A stretch of 64,000 nucleotides of DNA, taken from positions 125,423 through 189,422 of the forward strand of contig NZ_SMMA01000066.1 of NCBI RefSeq assembly GCF_009711345.1. Direction: 5' to 3'. How positions within the stretch are numbered: the first letter of the stretch is position 1; every line of letters begins with the position of its first letter. Positions 30,519 to 39,484 of this stretch are shown piece after piece. The translations under genes were made by a program, and so were the position numbers. This DNA is from Pseudovibrio flavus. GTDB lineage: Bacteria > Pseudomonadota > Alphaproteobacteria > Rhizobiales > Stappiaceae. The notes below the pieces were generated by a model that saw nothing but the letters and a program-made list of their open reading frames with translations, did no database searches and was not told where the DNA came from.

Positions 30519-30980
30519 ATGTTGCGTGATCAAATTGCTGAATCGCTGAAACAAGCGCTGGAAAGCAATGATAAGAAGAAAGCTGCAACTCTGCGGCTTA
30601 TCTGTGCCGCAATTACAGACCGCGATGCTTCTGCACGCGAACAAGGCAAAGACGGCATTACCGATGAAGAGGTAATGAACCTGCTGCGCACCATGTTGGA
30701 TCAGCGCGTTGTTGAATGCCAGGACTGTGAAGAAAAGGGTGAGACCGAGCAGGCCGACCTGGAACGTGAAGAAATGGACATGATCCGTACGTTCCTGCCA
30801 GCGCAGCTTAGCGACTATGAAATCAAGCTCGTGTGCAACAACATCGTTCAGTCCGTCAACGCTACAGGCTTGCGCGACATGGGCAAGTGCATGAACGAGT
30901 TGAAAGCCCGCTATCCGGGGCAGATGGACTTTGTGAAAGCCAGCTGCATGGTGAAAAAGCTCCTGCAGGCTCCGAGCTGA
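30519..30980 (+). CDS. GatB/YqeY domain-containing protein
   Basis: About 153 residues, the typical size for YqeY, whose single domain resembles the C-terminal tRNA-binding tail of GatB. I chose ATG 30519 (MLRDQIAESLKQALES); upstream in-frame starts give an unconserved extension. The conserved KKKAATLRLICAAITDRD and EEMDMIRTFLPAQLS are typical. The bases just before the start form a small palindrome around CGAGGG that provides a ribosome-binding site. Gene order yqeY-dnaG-rpoD is normal for the group. The function is unknown, probably related to tRNA binding. Confidence 0.9.
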   Translation: MLRDQIAESLKQALESNDKKKAATLRLICAAITDRDASAREQGKDGITDEEVMNLLRTMLDQRVVECQDCEEKGETEQADLEREEMDMIRTFLPAQLSDYEIKLVCNNIVQSVNATGLRDMGKCMNELKARYPGQMDFVKASCMVKKLLQAPS

Positions 30981-31044
30981 TTCCCCATCCTCCGGCGAAC
31001 CAAGAATTTGCTGCATTAAAGCAGTTTGAAATAAGAATGTTACA

Positions 31045-31064
31045 GGGACGCGCGTGCGCGTCCC
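31045..31064. promoter_or_regulatory. Perfect inverted repeat between yqeY and dnaG
   Basis: GGGACGCGC and GCGCGTCCC (9 bp each, 2-base centre) lie 64 bases after the yqeY stop and 19 before the dnaG ATG. There is no T-run, so a simple terminator is unlikely; it may affect dnaG initiation or mRNA folding. Confidence 0.4.
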
Positions 31065-31083
31065 ATTGTATTGAGTGATACCT

Positions 31084-33057
31084 ATGCGCTTCAGCCCGCA
31101 GTTTCTCGACGAAATTCGTAATCGAGTGACCCTTTCAGATGTGGTCGCCCGTCGAGTCTCGTGGGATCGGCGTAAATCCCAGCCGGGAAAAGGTGACTTC
31201 TGGGCTTGCTGCCCGTTCCATCAGGAAAAAAGTCCAAGTTTTCACGTTGATGACCGCCGTAACCGCTACAAATGCTTCGGCTGCGGAGAATCAGGCGATC
31301 ACTTCAGATTTCTGGCTGAGACGGAAGGCCTATCCTTCCCTGAAGCGGTAGAGACACTCGCCAATATGGCAGGGCTGCCGATGCCCGCGCCAGATCCGCA
31401 GGCGGCGCGTAAGCAGGCGAAGCAAGCAAGCCTCTCCGATATTTGCGAGATGGCGGCGCGGTATTTTCAGCAGAGTTTCCATGGTGATATTGGTCGAGGT
31501 GCGCGGGAGTATTGCCTAAAGCGTGGTCTGCGCCCTGACACGCTGCAGGAGTTTCGATTTGGCTTTGCTCCTGCGGGCCGGGACAACCTCAAGCAAGCCT
31601 TGCTGAAACAGGACATCAAAGAAGCGGATATGATTGAGGCTGGTTTGTTGATCAAGCCAGATGATGGCCGTCCGTCTTATGACCGGTTCCGCAATCGTTT
31701 GATGATTCCCATTCAGGATGATCGTGGCCGTGTCGTCGCCTTTGGTGGTCGAACCATGGACCCTGATGGACAGCCAAAGTACCTGAACTCCCCTGAAACG
31801 CCTGTGTTCCACAAAGGCACGATGCTTTTCAATGCTCACCGAGCCCGCCAGCCAGCATTTGATGCGCGGCAGGCCGTGGTGGTGGAAGGCTATATGGATG
31901 CCATTGCCGTCTATCAGGCTGGCATCAAGGGCGTCGTTGCGAGTTTGGGTACTGCGTTCACCGAAGACCAGATTATGCGGATGTGGAAGTTCGCTGAAGA
32001 GCCGATCATCTGTTTTGATGGTGATGCGGCGGGTCTTTCTGCTGCTTACAGGGCAGTTGACCGTATCCTTCCTGTGCTAACCAGCGGTAAGTCCTTCCAG
32101 TTTGCGCTTTTGCCGGACGGGCAGGACCCTGATGATATTCTGCGTGCCAAGGGACTTTCGGGCTTTGTGGCTGAGCTTGATAAAGCCCTGCCGCTGTCGG
32201 AGGTTTTGTGGCAACGCGAGGCTGCTCAGGCCCGTATCGATACGCCAGAGCGCAAGGCTGCGCTGGAAAAAGCGCTGGATGATCTCACGGGTTCCATTCG
32301 CGATGAGCGGGTCAAGAAAGGCTATCAGCGCGACATGCGCGTACGTCTTTCTAATCTCTTCTTCGAGGAGAGTAGGAAAGGGCGTAAGCCGTTCACCCCT
32401 CAAGGCGGACGGACTGGTGGACGTTCCTCTGGCGAACGCGATATCTTTGGCGGACAGGGGCTTGGTGCGCGGGTTGATGCTCCAGAAACCAAGATGTTTG
32501 GTATCGAGCGTCAGTTCTGCGCTCTGTGCCTTGCCTATCCGCAGCTGTTCGACCGCCATTACGAGCGCATTTCCCAGCTGCATCTGGCGAACGAACTTCA
32601 TTCGGGCTTCTTGGCGGCTATGTGCCGAATTGCTACCGATCTTGCGAGCGAATCCGTGGCTGAGTTTTACGGCAAGCTGGATGAACGCTTCTTCCGCATT
32701 CTTTATGAAGTGCGCGGGCCGGAGCTGGCTCGGGAAGATGAAAAGATTCTTGCTGCTGGCGTGCGCCAGTGGGGCGAACTTAAGCATCGCCTTCCGATCC
32801 TCAAGCTAGATCCACCTGAGGATTTCATCGAGCATATCTTTATGCACTTCATTGATGTTCTTGAGCTTCACCGCATGGAGGAGGAGCTGGAAAACGAAAT
32901 GAACAACGTTGATGAGAACTTTGGCGAAGAGGACTGGCAGCGCATTCAGGCTATGACCCAAGATCTTTCCCGCCGCCGTGAGGAGTGCACCCGCGAGGAG
33001 CAGGTTCTGGCCGAGCGAGCCAGAAAGATGCGGGGCGCTAAAGGAAGCTTCCTTTAG
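31084..33057 (+). CDS. dnaG: DNA primase
   Basis: A 657-residue primase that makes RNA primers at the replication fork. I chose ATG 31084 (MRFSPQFLDEIRNRV); the upstream GTG at 31075 is less typical. The CHC2 zinc domain is CCPFHQEKSPSFHV and CFGCGESGD. The TOPRIM catalytic core is VVVEGYMDAIAVYQAG and CFDGDAAG. The C-terminal helicase-binding domain begins after about residue 470. The gene follows yqeY and precedes rpoD (macromolecular synthesis cluster, with the two separated by 524 bases here). Confidence 0.97.
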   Translation: MRFSPQFLDEIRNRVTLSDVVARRVSWDRRKSQPGKGDFWACCPFHQEKSPSFHVDDRRNRYKCFGCGESGDHFRFLAETEGLSFPEAVETLANMAGLPMPAPDPQAARKQAKQASLSDICEMAARYFQQSFHGDIGRGAREYCLKRGLRPDTLQEFRFGFAPAGRDNLKQALLKQDIKEADMIEAGLLIKPDDGRPSYDRFRNRLMIPIQDDRGRVVAFGGRTMDPDGQPKYLNSPETPVFHKGTMLFNAHRARQPAFDARQAVVVEGYMDAIAVYQAGIKGVVASLGTAFTEDQIMRMWKFAEEPIICFDGDAAGLSAAYRAVDRILPVLTSGKSFQFALLPDGQDPDDILRAKGLSGFVAELDKALPLSEVLWQREAAQARIDTPERKAALEKALDDLTGSIRDERVKKGYQRDMRVRLSNLFFEESRKGRKPFTPQGGRTGGRSSGERDIFGGQGLGARVDAPETKMFGIERQFCALCLAYPQLFDRHYERISQLHLANELHSGFLAAMCRIATDLASESVAEFYGKLDERFFRILYEVRGPELAREDEKILAAGVRQWGELKHRLPILKLDPPEDFIEHIFMHFIDVLELHRMEEELENEMNNVDENFGEEDWQRIQAMTQDLSRRREECTREEQVLAERARKMRGAKGSFL

Positions 33058-33581
33058 GCTGCAAAAGCAGATTTGCGGAGCGCTAACACAGATCTGAGGG
33101 GTTCGTTGCTTTGCTGTTGCCCCTCAAATACTGGCTAAAAGGTGTCAGCGGGCAGGGATTTCGTCGATAAACGCTTCTTTTTTAAGCTTTAAGGCCGAAT
33201 CACCCTTGCGAATCACGCAAAGCCCGCTACATACACATGGATGAACAGCCCATACGAGCGCCCATAGGTTCAAAGTTAACCAAGCAAGCGGCGAGATGAT
33301 AGATAAGTGTTAGGAGCTGTTGATACCCTAAAAACCACCGGATTCCGGAGGCCAGTGAAGGTGCACGTTGCCACGAGCAACGCGTGTTTTTCATATTTGG
33401 CCCATAAATTTTTGGTGGTCTTTGAGCAGGGTTAAGTCGGGATTAAGAGGCTTTAGAGTATTTCTCAAGGTCATTTAGACCCCTGTGAACCAAAGGGGGG
33501 CTGATACACACAGCCCACGAATTTTGTGCGCAACCACGTTGTTTGTCGGTTTATCGCTAAGCCGGCAACTTGGAGCAGAGT
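33058..33581. other. Noncoding region upstream of rpoD with hairpins
   Basis: I see no gene here. Possible structures are TGAGGGG (33095-33101)/CCCCTCA (33120-33126) after dnaG, and GTTGC/GCAAC with extending arms at about 33364-33386 followed by TTTTT, a terminator-like element roughly 200 bases before rpoD. GGAG 8 bases before the ATG at 33582 is the rpoD ribosome-binding site. Confidence 0.5.
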
Positions 33582-35654
33582 ATGGCGACAAAGGCGACAC
33601 AAGCTGAAGAAACACAGGAACCGGCAGGTGCAGAAGGACAAGACGGTCCACTTCTGGATTTGTCAGTTGCCGCAGTCAAAAAGATGATCAAGACCGCCAA
33701 GAAGCGCGGTTACATCACTTATGACGAACTGAATGAGGTTCTGCCTCCCGACCAGGTAAGCTCCGAACAAATCGAAGACACCATGTCTTTGTTGTCCGAA
33801 ATGGGCATCAATGTTGTGGAGTCAGAGGAAGCTGAAGAAAACAGCGACGACGAAGAGGAAGCGGAACAGGTAGAAGGCGGCGACCTTGTTGTTGCGTCTG
33901 GCACTGCAGTTGCCAAGACCACGACAACCCGCGAGCCTGCTGACCGTACCGACGACCCAGTGCGCATGTACCTGCGCGAAATGGGTTCGGTGGAGCTGCT
34001 TTCCCGCGAAGGCGAAATTGCCATTGCCAAGCGCATCGAGGCTGGCCGTGAAGCAATGATCGCTGGTCTTTGCGAAAGCCCTTTGACGTTCCAGGCGATT
34101 ATCATCTGGCGTGAAGAGCTGAACGAAGGCCGCGTGCTTCTGCGCGACATCATCGATTTGGATGCGACTTATGCCGGCCCGGACGGTAAAGGCGGACCAT
34201 CTGACGAAGAGATCGAAGAACAGGAAGAAGCTGGTGAAGGCCAGGTTCCTGATGCTGTTCGTGATCGCGAGCGCGAAGAGCGCAAGGAAAAGAAAGAAGC
34301 TGCTCAGCGTTCTGAGAACGGTGAAGCAACTGAATCTGAAGGCGAAGAAAGCTCTGAGGACGATGAAGATGACGAGTACGAGGCAAACGTGTCTCTGTCC
34401 GTCATGGAATCCGAGCTGAAGCCTAAGGTTCTGGAAACTTTCGACCGCATCGCGGAAGACTACAAAAAGCTGCGCAAGCTTCAGGACCAGCTGGTTGAGA
34501 ACAAACTGGCTAACAAGACCCTGTCGCCTTCTCAGGAGCGTCGTTACAAGAAGCTCAAAGAAGACATCATTCTTGAAGTTAAGTCCCTGTCGCTTAACGG
34601 CAACCGTATTGAAGCGCTGGTTCACCAGCTTTACGACATCAACAAGCGCTTGATGGGCTATGAAGGCCGTCTGCTGCGTCTTGCTGATAGTAATGGTGTT
34701 AACCGCGCCGAGTTCCTGAAGTTCTATCAGGGCAACGAACTGGATCCTAACTGGATCCGTAAGGTCGCAAACCTGTCTGGTCGCGGCTGGAAAAAATTCG
34801 TCACCAACGATGGTGACATGATCCGTGAACTGCGTCAGGAAATCCAGACGCTTGCAACTGAAACCGGTCTTGAAATCACCGAGTTCCGCAAGCTCGTTTC
34901 CATGGTGCAGAAGGGTGAGCGCGAAGCGCGTATTGCGAAAAAGGAAATGGTGGAAGCCAACCTACGTCTGGTTATCTCCATTGCCAAGAAATACACCAAC
35001 CGTGGTTTGCAGTTCCTGGATCTCATCCAGGAAGGTAACATCGGTCTGATGAAGGCGGTAGACAAGTTCGAATACCGTCGTGGTTACAAGTTCTCCACCT
35101 ACGCAACATGGTGGATTCGTCAGGCGATTACCCGTTCTATTGCTGACCAGGCGCGTACCATCCGTATTCCGGTGCACATGATCGAAACGATCAACAAGAT
35201 CGTTCGTACATCGCGCCAGATGCTACACGAGATCGGTCGTGAACCGACCCCTGAGGAGCTGGCAGAAAAACTGCAGATGCCTCTGGAGAAGGTTCGCAAG
35301 GTTCTGAAGATCGCAAAAGAGCCTATCTCTCTCGAAACACCAATCGGTGATGAGGAAGATAGCCATCTGGGTGACTTCATCGAAGATAAGAACGCTGTTC
35401 TTCCAATCGATGCAGCAATTCAGGCTAACCTGCGTGAAACCACAACCCGCGTGCTGGCGTCTCTGACCCCACGTGAAGAGCGCGTTCTGCGTATGCGTTT
35501 TGGTATCGGCATGAACACCGACCACACTCTTGAAGAGGTTGGTCAGCAGTTCTCCGTTACTCGTGAACGTATTCGTCAGATCGAGGCGAAGGCTCTGCGT
35601 AAGCTGAAGCATCCGTCCCGTTCGCGCAAACTGCGTTCGTTCCTCGACAGCTAA
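33582..35654 (+). CDS. rpoD: RNA polymerase housekeeping sigma factor RpoD
   Basis: A 690-residue sigma-70. I chose ATG 33582 ([12 protein letters not shown]) because GGAG lies 7 bases upstream; the TTG at 33570 would swallow it. Region 1.1 covers about residues 30-75, region 1.2 is [16 protein letters not shown], region 2 includes [23 protein letters not shown] and [15 protein letters not shown], and region 4 is the [30 protein letters not shown]. The acidic/basic low-complexity insert (about 200-275) is the variable non-conserved region and is long but usual in this group. Terminator follows. Confidence 0.98.
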   Translation: MATKATQAEETQEPAGAEGQDGPLLDLSVAAVKKMIKTAKKRGYITYDELNEVLPPDQVSSEQIEDTMSLLSEMGINVVESEEAEENSDDEEEAEQVEGGDLVVASGTAVAKTTTTREPADRTDDPVRMYLREMGSVELLSREGEIAIAKRIEAGREAMIAGLCESPLTFQAIIIWREELNEGRVLLRDIIDLDATYAGPDGKGGPSDEEIEEQEEAGEGQVPDAVRDREREERKEKKEAAQRSENGEATESEGEESSEDDEDDEYEANVSLSVMESELKPKVLETFDRIAEDYKKLRKLQDQLVENKLANKTLSPSQERRYKKLKEDIILEVKSLSLNGNRIEALVHQLYDINKRLMGYEGRLLRLADSNGVNRAEFLKFYQGNELDPNWIRKVANLSGRGWKKFVTNDGDMIRELRQEIQTLATETGLEITEFRKLVSMVQKGEREARIAKKEMVEANLRLVISIAKKYTNRGLQFLDLIQEGNIGLMKAVDKFEYRRGYKFSTYATWWIRQAITRSIADQARTIRIPVHMIETINKIVRTSRQMLHEIGREPTPEELAEKLQMPLEKVRKVLKIAKEPISLETPIGDEEDSHLGDFIEDKNAVLPIDAAIQANLRETTTRVLASLTPREERVLRMRFGIGMNTDHTLEEVGQQFSVTRERIRQIEAKALRKLKHPSRSRKLRSFLDS

Positions 35655-35673
35655 GAGGCAGCGCTACGAAATA

Positions 35674-35708
35674 AAAAAAGGCCAGTCCCGATGGGGCTGG
35701 CCTTTTTT
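35674..35708 (+). terminator. Rho-independent terminator after rpoD
   Basis: AAAAAAGGCCAGTCCC (35674-35689) pairs with GGGGCTGGCCTTTTTT (35693-35708) with a 3-nt loop and one G-T pair. Confidence 0.93.
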
Positions 35709-35710
35709 GT

Positions 35711-36103
35711 TTAGGTGGTAGGGTCTTTTTCAGGGCTAACAGCCTTGCAGCGCTTTATTGCTGCGGCTGCTTGCAGGGCTTCATATTCGCCCTTCAGACG
35801 TCCGAGCTCTTCCTTATGATCTTCTGTGGCTGCCAATAGTAAGAGGGATGGCCAGAATACAAGTAGGCCAACGCCCATCAAAACAGCATCCGCAGTTGCT
35901 GCTTGACGTTGATCCTTGGTCAATTCATTGACTCTTTGGGATACTGAGATCAAATCGTCGTTTATCTCTCTACAGTTGTAAGCTGAGTATTTATTGTGAG
36001 AGACATAAGAAGGTTGGATTCTGTTTGGCGACGATGCGCAGCCCGCAATCGTCATCAGGATCGCCGAAGCCGCGGCGATGGATGTAAATTTTCGAAAGAT
36101 CAT
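35711..36103 (-). CDS. Lipoprotein of unknown function
   Basis: A 130-residue lipoprotein with a short signal (TSIAAASAILMTIAGC) and the lipobox IAGC giving Cys22. A second hydrophobic segment (AVLMGVGLLVFWPSLLLLAATE, about residues 73-94) and C-terminal LKGEYEALQAAAAIKRC form a predicted membrane hairpin; YSAYNCREINDDLISVSQRVNEL is a recurring motif of a small alphaproteobacterial family that I recognise but cannot name a function for. It is the only minus-strand gene near the rpoD terminator, whose T-run is shared. Confidence 0.75.
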   Translation of the reverse strand: MIFRKFTSIAAASAILMTIAGCASSPNRIQPSYVSHNKYSAYNCREINDDLISVSQRVNELTKDQRQAATADAVLMGVGLLVFWPSLLLLAATEDHKEELGRLKGEYEALQAAAAIKRCKAVSPEKDPTT

Positions 36104-36219
36104 TTCAGGCGTCTAACTTTATGCAATAAACAAAAAATACCTAAAGTTGTAATTAGGTAAATTACACGTAAAGCATTAAGTTGATTCCTGCAACGAACTT
36201 GCCCGTGCGTTATCAAGCC

Positions 36220-36317
36220 TATGGATGCAAGCTCGGGGCTGGACCCCGCATCAAGTGCGGGGTGACCATCGGTTCTCGGGGGCAGCCTGTCATGCCGGAC
36301 TTGATCCGGCATCCATA
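36220..36317. repeat. REP-like palindromic element with terminal inverted repeats
   Basis: A 98-bp element in the gap between the lipoprotein and DJ-1/PfpI genes. Its ends are perfect 9-bp inverted repeats TATGGATGC (36220-36228) and GCATCCATA (36309-36317). Inside are two hairpins: CCCCGCA-TCAAG-TGCGGGG (36244-36262) and ATGCCGGA-CTTGA-TCCGGCAT (36292-36312). Their loops are reverse complements, so the second is an inverted copy of the first, the usual REP-pair layout. No second copy was found in the window. Confidence 0.6.
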
Positions 36318-36327
36318 AACGCTCTTC

Positions 36328-37011
36328 CTAGTTTTTCAAAACGCTTAGGAGCTCATCTGCAACTGCGACTGAGCTTTGCGGATTTTGTCCTGTAATGAGA
36401 AGGCCATCCTGCACTGCCAGCGTATGCCATGGCGCGACTTTGGTGTAGTTGGCTCCAAGGCGGTCCATCTCACTTTCCAGCAGGAAGGGTACGACCTCGG
36501 TCAGTCCAACTGCTGCTTCCTCATCATTTGAGAAGCCTGAGACTGTTTTACCTTTTACGAGGGGTTCACCGTCTGCTGTTTTCGCCTGAAGCAGCACGGC
36601 AGGCGCATGGCAAACGGCGGCAACAGGTTTATGGGAGGCGATGAAGTGCTCGATGAGAGCAATGGAGTTCGGGTCCTGACTTAAATCCCACAAAGGTCCA
36701 TGACCGCCGGGATAGAACACAGCGTCGTAGTCATCCGCATTCACGCTATCAAGCTTGTGGGTGTGAGCTAAGGCACCCAGCGCGGACTTATCGCTGTCCA
36801 ACCGTCGGGTTGCCTCTGTCTGGTAATCAGGCTGATTGCTCTTGGGGTCGATTGGAGGCTGGCCGCCTTTCGGAGACGCAAGAGTTACGTCAACGCCAGC
36901 ATCGATAAGTTTGTAGTAAGGCGCTGCAAACTCTTCTGTCCAGAAGCCTGTCTTTTCTCCGGTGTTGCCCAGCTGATCGTGCGATGTGAGTACAATAAGA
37001 ACCTTAGTCAA
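36328..37011 (-). CDS. DJ-1/PfpI family protein (type 1 glutamine amidotransferase-like)
   Basis: About 227 residues of the DJ-1/PfpI superfamily, similar to Hsp31-like proteins (chaperone/glyoxalase III or deglycase activities in some members). The nucleophile cysteine is in VAAVCHAPAVLLQ; YDAVFYPGGHGPLWDL holds the conserved glycines, and the N-terminus VLIVLTSHDQLGNTGEKTGFWTEEFAAPYY is typical. I chose a TTG start at 37011 because AGAAGG lies 9 bases upstream and the family begins at that point; an upstream TTG at 37062 is the alternative. It is convergent with nothing and divergent from P450. Confidence 0.82.
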   Translation of the reverse strand: MTKVLIVLTSHDQLGNTGEKTGFWTEEFAAPYYKLIDAGVDVTLASPKGGQPPIDPKSNQPDYQTEATRRLDSDKSALGALAHTHKLDSVNADDYDAVFYPGGHGPLWDLSQDPNSIALIEHFIASHKPVAAVCHAPAVLLQAKTADGEPLVKGKTVSGFSNDEEAAVGLTEVVPFLLESEMDRLGANYTKVAPWHTLAVQDGLLITGQNPQSSVAVADELLSVLKN

Positions 37012-37327
37012 AACACTTTGCCTTCTGCTTACGGTTAGGAGGTTGGCGGTCAGTCTCTCCAAATTTATGGCTCTATTTAGGCCGTAGTGGCGCTGAGGAA
37101 GTTTCCTTCCATTCTGAGTGAAAGAAGTTGCCTCGCCTTGTTTTGAACACCTCCATAATATCAGGATTGAGAAAAAGACCTATAGCAGGCAGGCTGAAGG
37201 TTTACTCGTTAGGGTGCTTGGGTCTTATTCCAGAAGATCTCTGTGTCCTATGCCATTTTTACTTGGAGAGCTCTTTTGGGAGGTGGCTTTGGCCATTTGA
37301 GAGCTCCTACAAAATGGGAGGTGCGCG
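37012..37327. other. Divergent intergenic region between DJ-1/PfpI and P450 genes
   Basis: I see no gene. Two copies of GAGAGCTC...GGGAGGTG occur near the right end (37266-37285 and 37299-37323), the second one containing the P450 ribosome-binding site (GGGAGGTG, 7 bases before ATG). Confidence 0.45.
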
Positions 37328-38566
37328 ATGAAAGCTATGCCGATGGAGCCAATCCGGCCTCATCATCTTTTCGGTGATGAGATGCTTGAGAATCCTTTCA
37401 ACATCTATCGGGAATTGCGGGAGGCTAACCCGATTCAATGGTCTGATCAGGTGCAGGCATGGGTCGTTACGGGCTACGCAGAGACCGATAGCGTCCTCAA
37501 GGATAAGCGTTTTCTATCGAATAGGGTGAGCGCACACCGCGCCCGTTATTCTCGCTCCTACGCGCCGCTTTTCGATATTTTTTCTGAAACCATGGTTCAA
37601 AGTGACGGAGAGAAGCATGAGAGGCTGAGGGCTCTGGTGCACAGCGCTTTCAAGCGCACGGAAGTTTCCAAATACGAAGACCGTATTCGAGCGCTTGCCA
37701 ATGAGCTTGTAGATGGTGCGCTTTTGAATGGCGAGATGAACTTCGTGACGGATTTCGCAATTCCGCTACCAATCCTAGTGATCTCCGAGATACTTGGGGT
37801 GCCGCTGGAGGATAGGGGCAAGATCCGGCAATGGTGTGATGATTACTCCGTTGCTGCGCTCACATTCTACACAAACACGTCTGAGCGCATTTTGAAGAAT
37901 GCTTTAGAAAGCGCGCATGATTTTCGTGACTATCTCAGAGAACGGACGAAGGTGCTGAAGGAAGCGCCCGGTGATGACCTTCTTAGCTCACTGGTGTTGG
38001 CACAAGAAGGGGAGAGCAAACTTTCGCTAGACGAGTTGCTGGCGAATACAATGCTGCTTTTGAACGCCGGTAACGAGACGACCTGCTGCGCGCTGACAAA
38101 CGGAATGTACATACTGTTGCAGCAGCCGGAGCTGATGCGTGCGCTAAGAGATGACCCTTCCAAGATTTCCGATTTCACCGAGGAGGTTTTAAGGCAGGAA
38201 ACGCCGGTACAGTTCATCGGCCGGATTGCTCAGGAAGATGTTGACTTTGCAGGCGAGCAGATCAGAAAAGGGGATACGGTGATATTGTTGCTGGCCGCAG
38301 CAAACCGTGACCCCGCTGTATTTGATGATCCTGAGAGCTTTGATGCAACGCGGCGGCCTAATAAGCACAGCGCGTTTGGCGTGGGGGCCCATGTTTGCGC
38401 AGGCGTACAGCTAGCTAAACTGGAGATGCGTATAGGTTTTGAAGTGCTTCTTGGTAGGCTCAAAACCATTGAGCTTGCTCATAACAACCTAAAGCACAGC
38501 CGTAATTTTAATTTACGCTGCTGGGCTGCTTTGCCACTCAATATCTCGGCCAGCGCTCACGATTAG
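37328..38566 (+). CDS. Cytochrome P450
   Basis: A 412-residue soluble bacterial P450. The I-helix oxygen motif is LLLNAGNETTCC, the ExxR region is FTEEVLRQETPVQFIGR, and the heme-binding loop is FGVGAHVCAG with Cys357 as the thiolate ligand. GGGAGGTG precedes ATG 37328. The substrate and CYP family cannot be assigned by eye. No ferredoxin or ferredoxin reductase gene lies nearby, so electrons must come from elsewhere. It is transcribed alone between a divergent PfpI-like gene and a terminator. Confidence 0.93.
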   Translation: MKAMPMEPIRPHHLFGDEMLENPFNIYRELREANPIQWSDQVQAWVVTGYAETDSVLKDKRFLSNRVSAHRARYSRSYAPLFDIFSETMVQSDGEKHERLRALVHSAFKRTEVSKYEDRIRALANELVDGALLNGEMNFVTDFAIPLPILVISEILGVPLEDRGKIRQWCDDYSVAALTFYTNTSERILKNALESAHDFRDYLRERTKVLKEAPGDDLLSSLVLAQEGESKLSLDELLANTMLLLNAGNETTCCALTNGMYILLQQPELMRALRDDPSKISDFTEEVLRQETPVQFIGRIAQEDVDFAGEQIRKGDTVILLLAAANRDPAVFDDPESFDATRRPNKHSAFGVGAHVCAGVQLAKLEMRIGFEVLLGRLKTIELAHNNLKHSRNFNLRCWAALPLNISASAHD

Positions 38567-38575
38567 CCAAAACAA

Positions 38576-38602
38576 AAGGCGGCTGGGAGACCCTGCCGCC
38601 TT
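38576..38602 (-). terminator. Rho-independent terminator after SIMPL-domain gene
   Basis: On the minus strand AAGGCGGC pairs with GCCGCCTT, followed by TTGTTTT, 26 bases beyond the gene stop. It also follows the P450 stop on the plus strand, but there without a T-run. Confidence 0.8.
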
Positions 38603-38628
38603 GAAAACTGTCTGCGAGTGTTTGGAGC

Positions 38629-39351
38629 TTACTGAGAAAGCTCGAAAGTCACAGTCACATTAGCGGTGAGGTTTTCCTGACCGGCTGCAATTGGGGTAGT
38701 GGAGTCCATTGCGGCGCGCATCATGTAAGGCTCAGGACGTGGGGAGTAAGAGCCGCCTTCCTGCATGGAAATGACGTTACCCAGCTGGCCGCCGAGAGCG
38801 GTCGCGTAGAGTTTCGCTTTGCGAATTGCGTCAGCAACTGCTGCTTCACGGGCCTGATCCAGCTTTGCGTTCTCGTCAGAAACAACGAACTGAATGTTGC
38901 CGATGCTGTTTGCGCCTTCGCTAACCATGCTTGGCAGCAGAGAACCGAGTTTGCCGATTTCAGATACAGAGATCTCGACGCCATTGCTCACGCGGTAAGC
39001 AACGATTTCCGGAGTTGCGTTCTGATCTGCGGAGCGCAGGTTGTTGTAAACTGGGCTGATGTCAAAGCCGGATGTCTGGATATTTTCTTTCTCGATGCCA
39101 GCATCGTTGATCATTTCGATCATGGCGCTGACTTTTTTCGAGTTTTCTTCCAGAGCAGCTTTTGCATCTTTGTTCTGCGTTACAACGCGGGAGGTAACCA
39201 GAGCTTTATCTGGGGTCACGGTGACAACACCGGTACCGGTAACGGTGATTTTGGACGTTTCATCGGCCAAGGCAGGGCCTGCTAGGGTCAAAGTACCTGC
39301 TACTGCGAGAGCGGCGCCTGCTTTTGTCAATGTGTTCAAACCAACCGTCAT
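38629..39351 (-). CDS. SIMPL (DUF541) domain protein, exported
   Basis: A 240-residue periplasmic protein of the SIMPL/DUF541 family. I chose ATG 39351 because AAGGAG lies 7 bases upstream, giving MTVGLNTLTKAGAALAVAGTLTLAGPALA as signal peptide. The mature part opens with ITVTGTGVVTVTPDKALVTSRVVTQNKDAKAALEENSKKV, the hallmark of the family, and ends ENLTANVTVTFELSQ. Family members have unknown function; some are linked to oxidative stress (YggE). It is transcribed alone. Confidence 0.9.
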   Translation of the reverse strand: MTVGLNTLTKAGAALAVAGTLTLAGPALADETSKITVTGTGVVTVTPDKALVTSRVVTQNKDAKAALEENSKKVSAMIEMINDAGIEKENIQTSGFDISPVYNNLRSADQNATPEIVAYRVSNGVEISVSEIGKLGSLLPSMVSEGANSIGNIQFVVSDENAKLDQAREAAVADAIRKAKLYATALGGQLGNVISMQEGGSYSPRPEPYMMRAAMDSTTPIAAGQENLTANVTVTFELSQ

Positions 39352-39484
39352 GTGATTGCTCCTTGAGAGAAAATTTTTTTGGGATCGCATTTTCGATCCA
39401 GTTACTTTGAGTTGTATTTACCAGTGTAATTGTGGCGTAGATCTGGCGGTTCTTTGTTAAAGCACTGACAATTCTAGGGAATAA

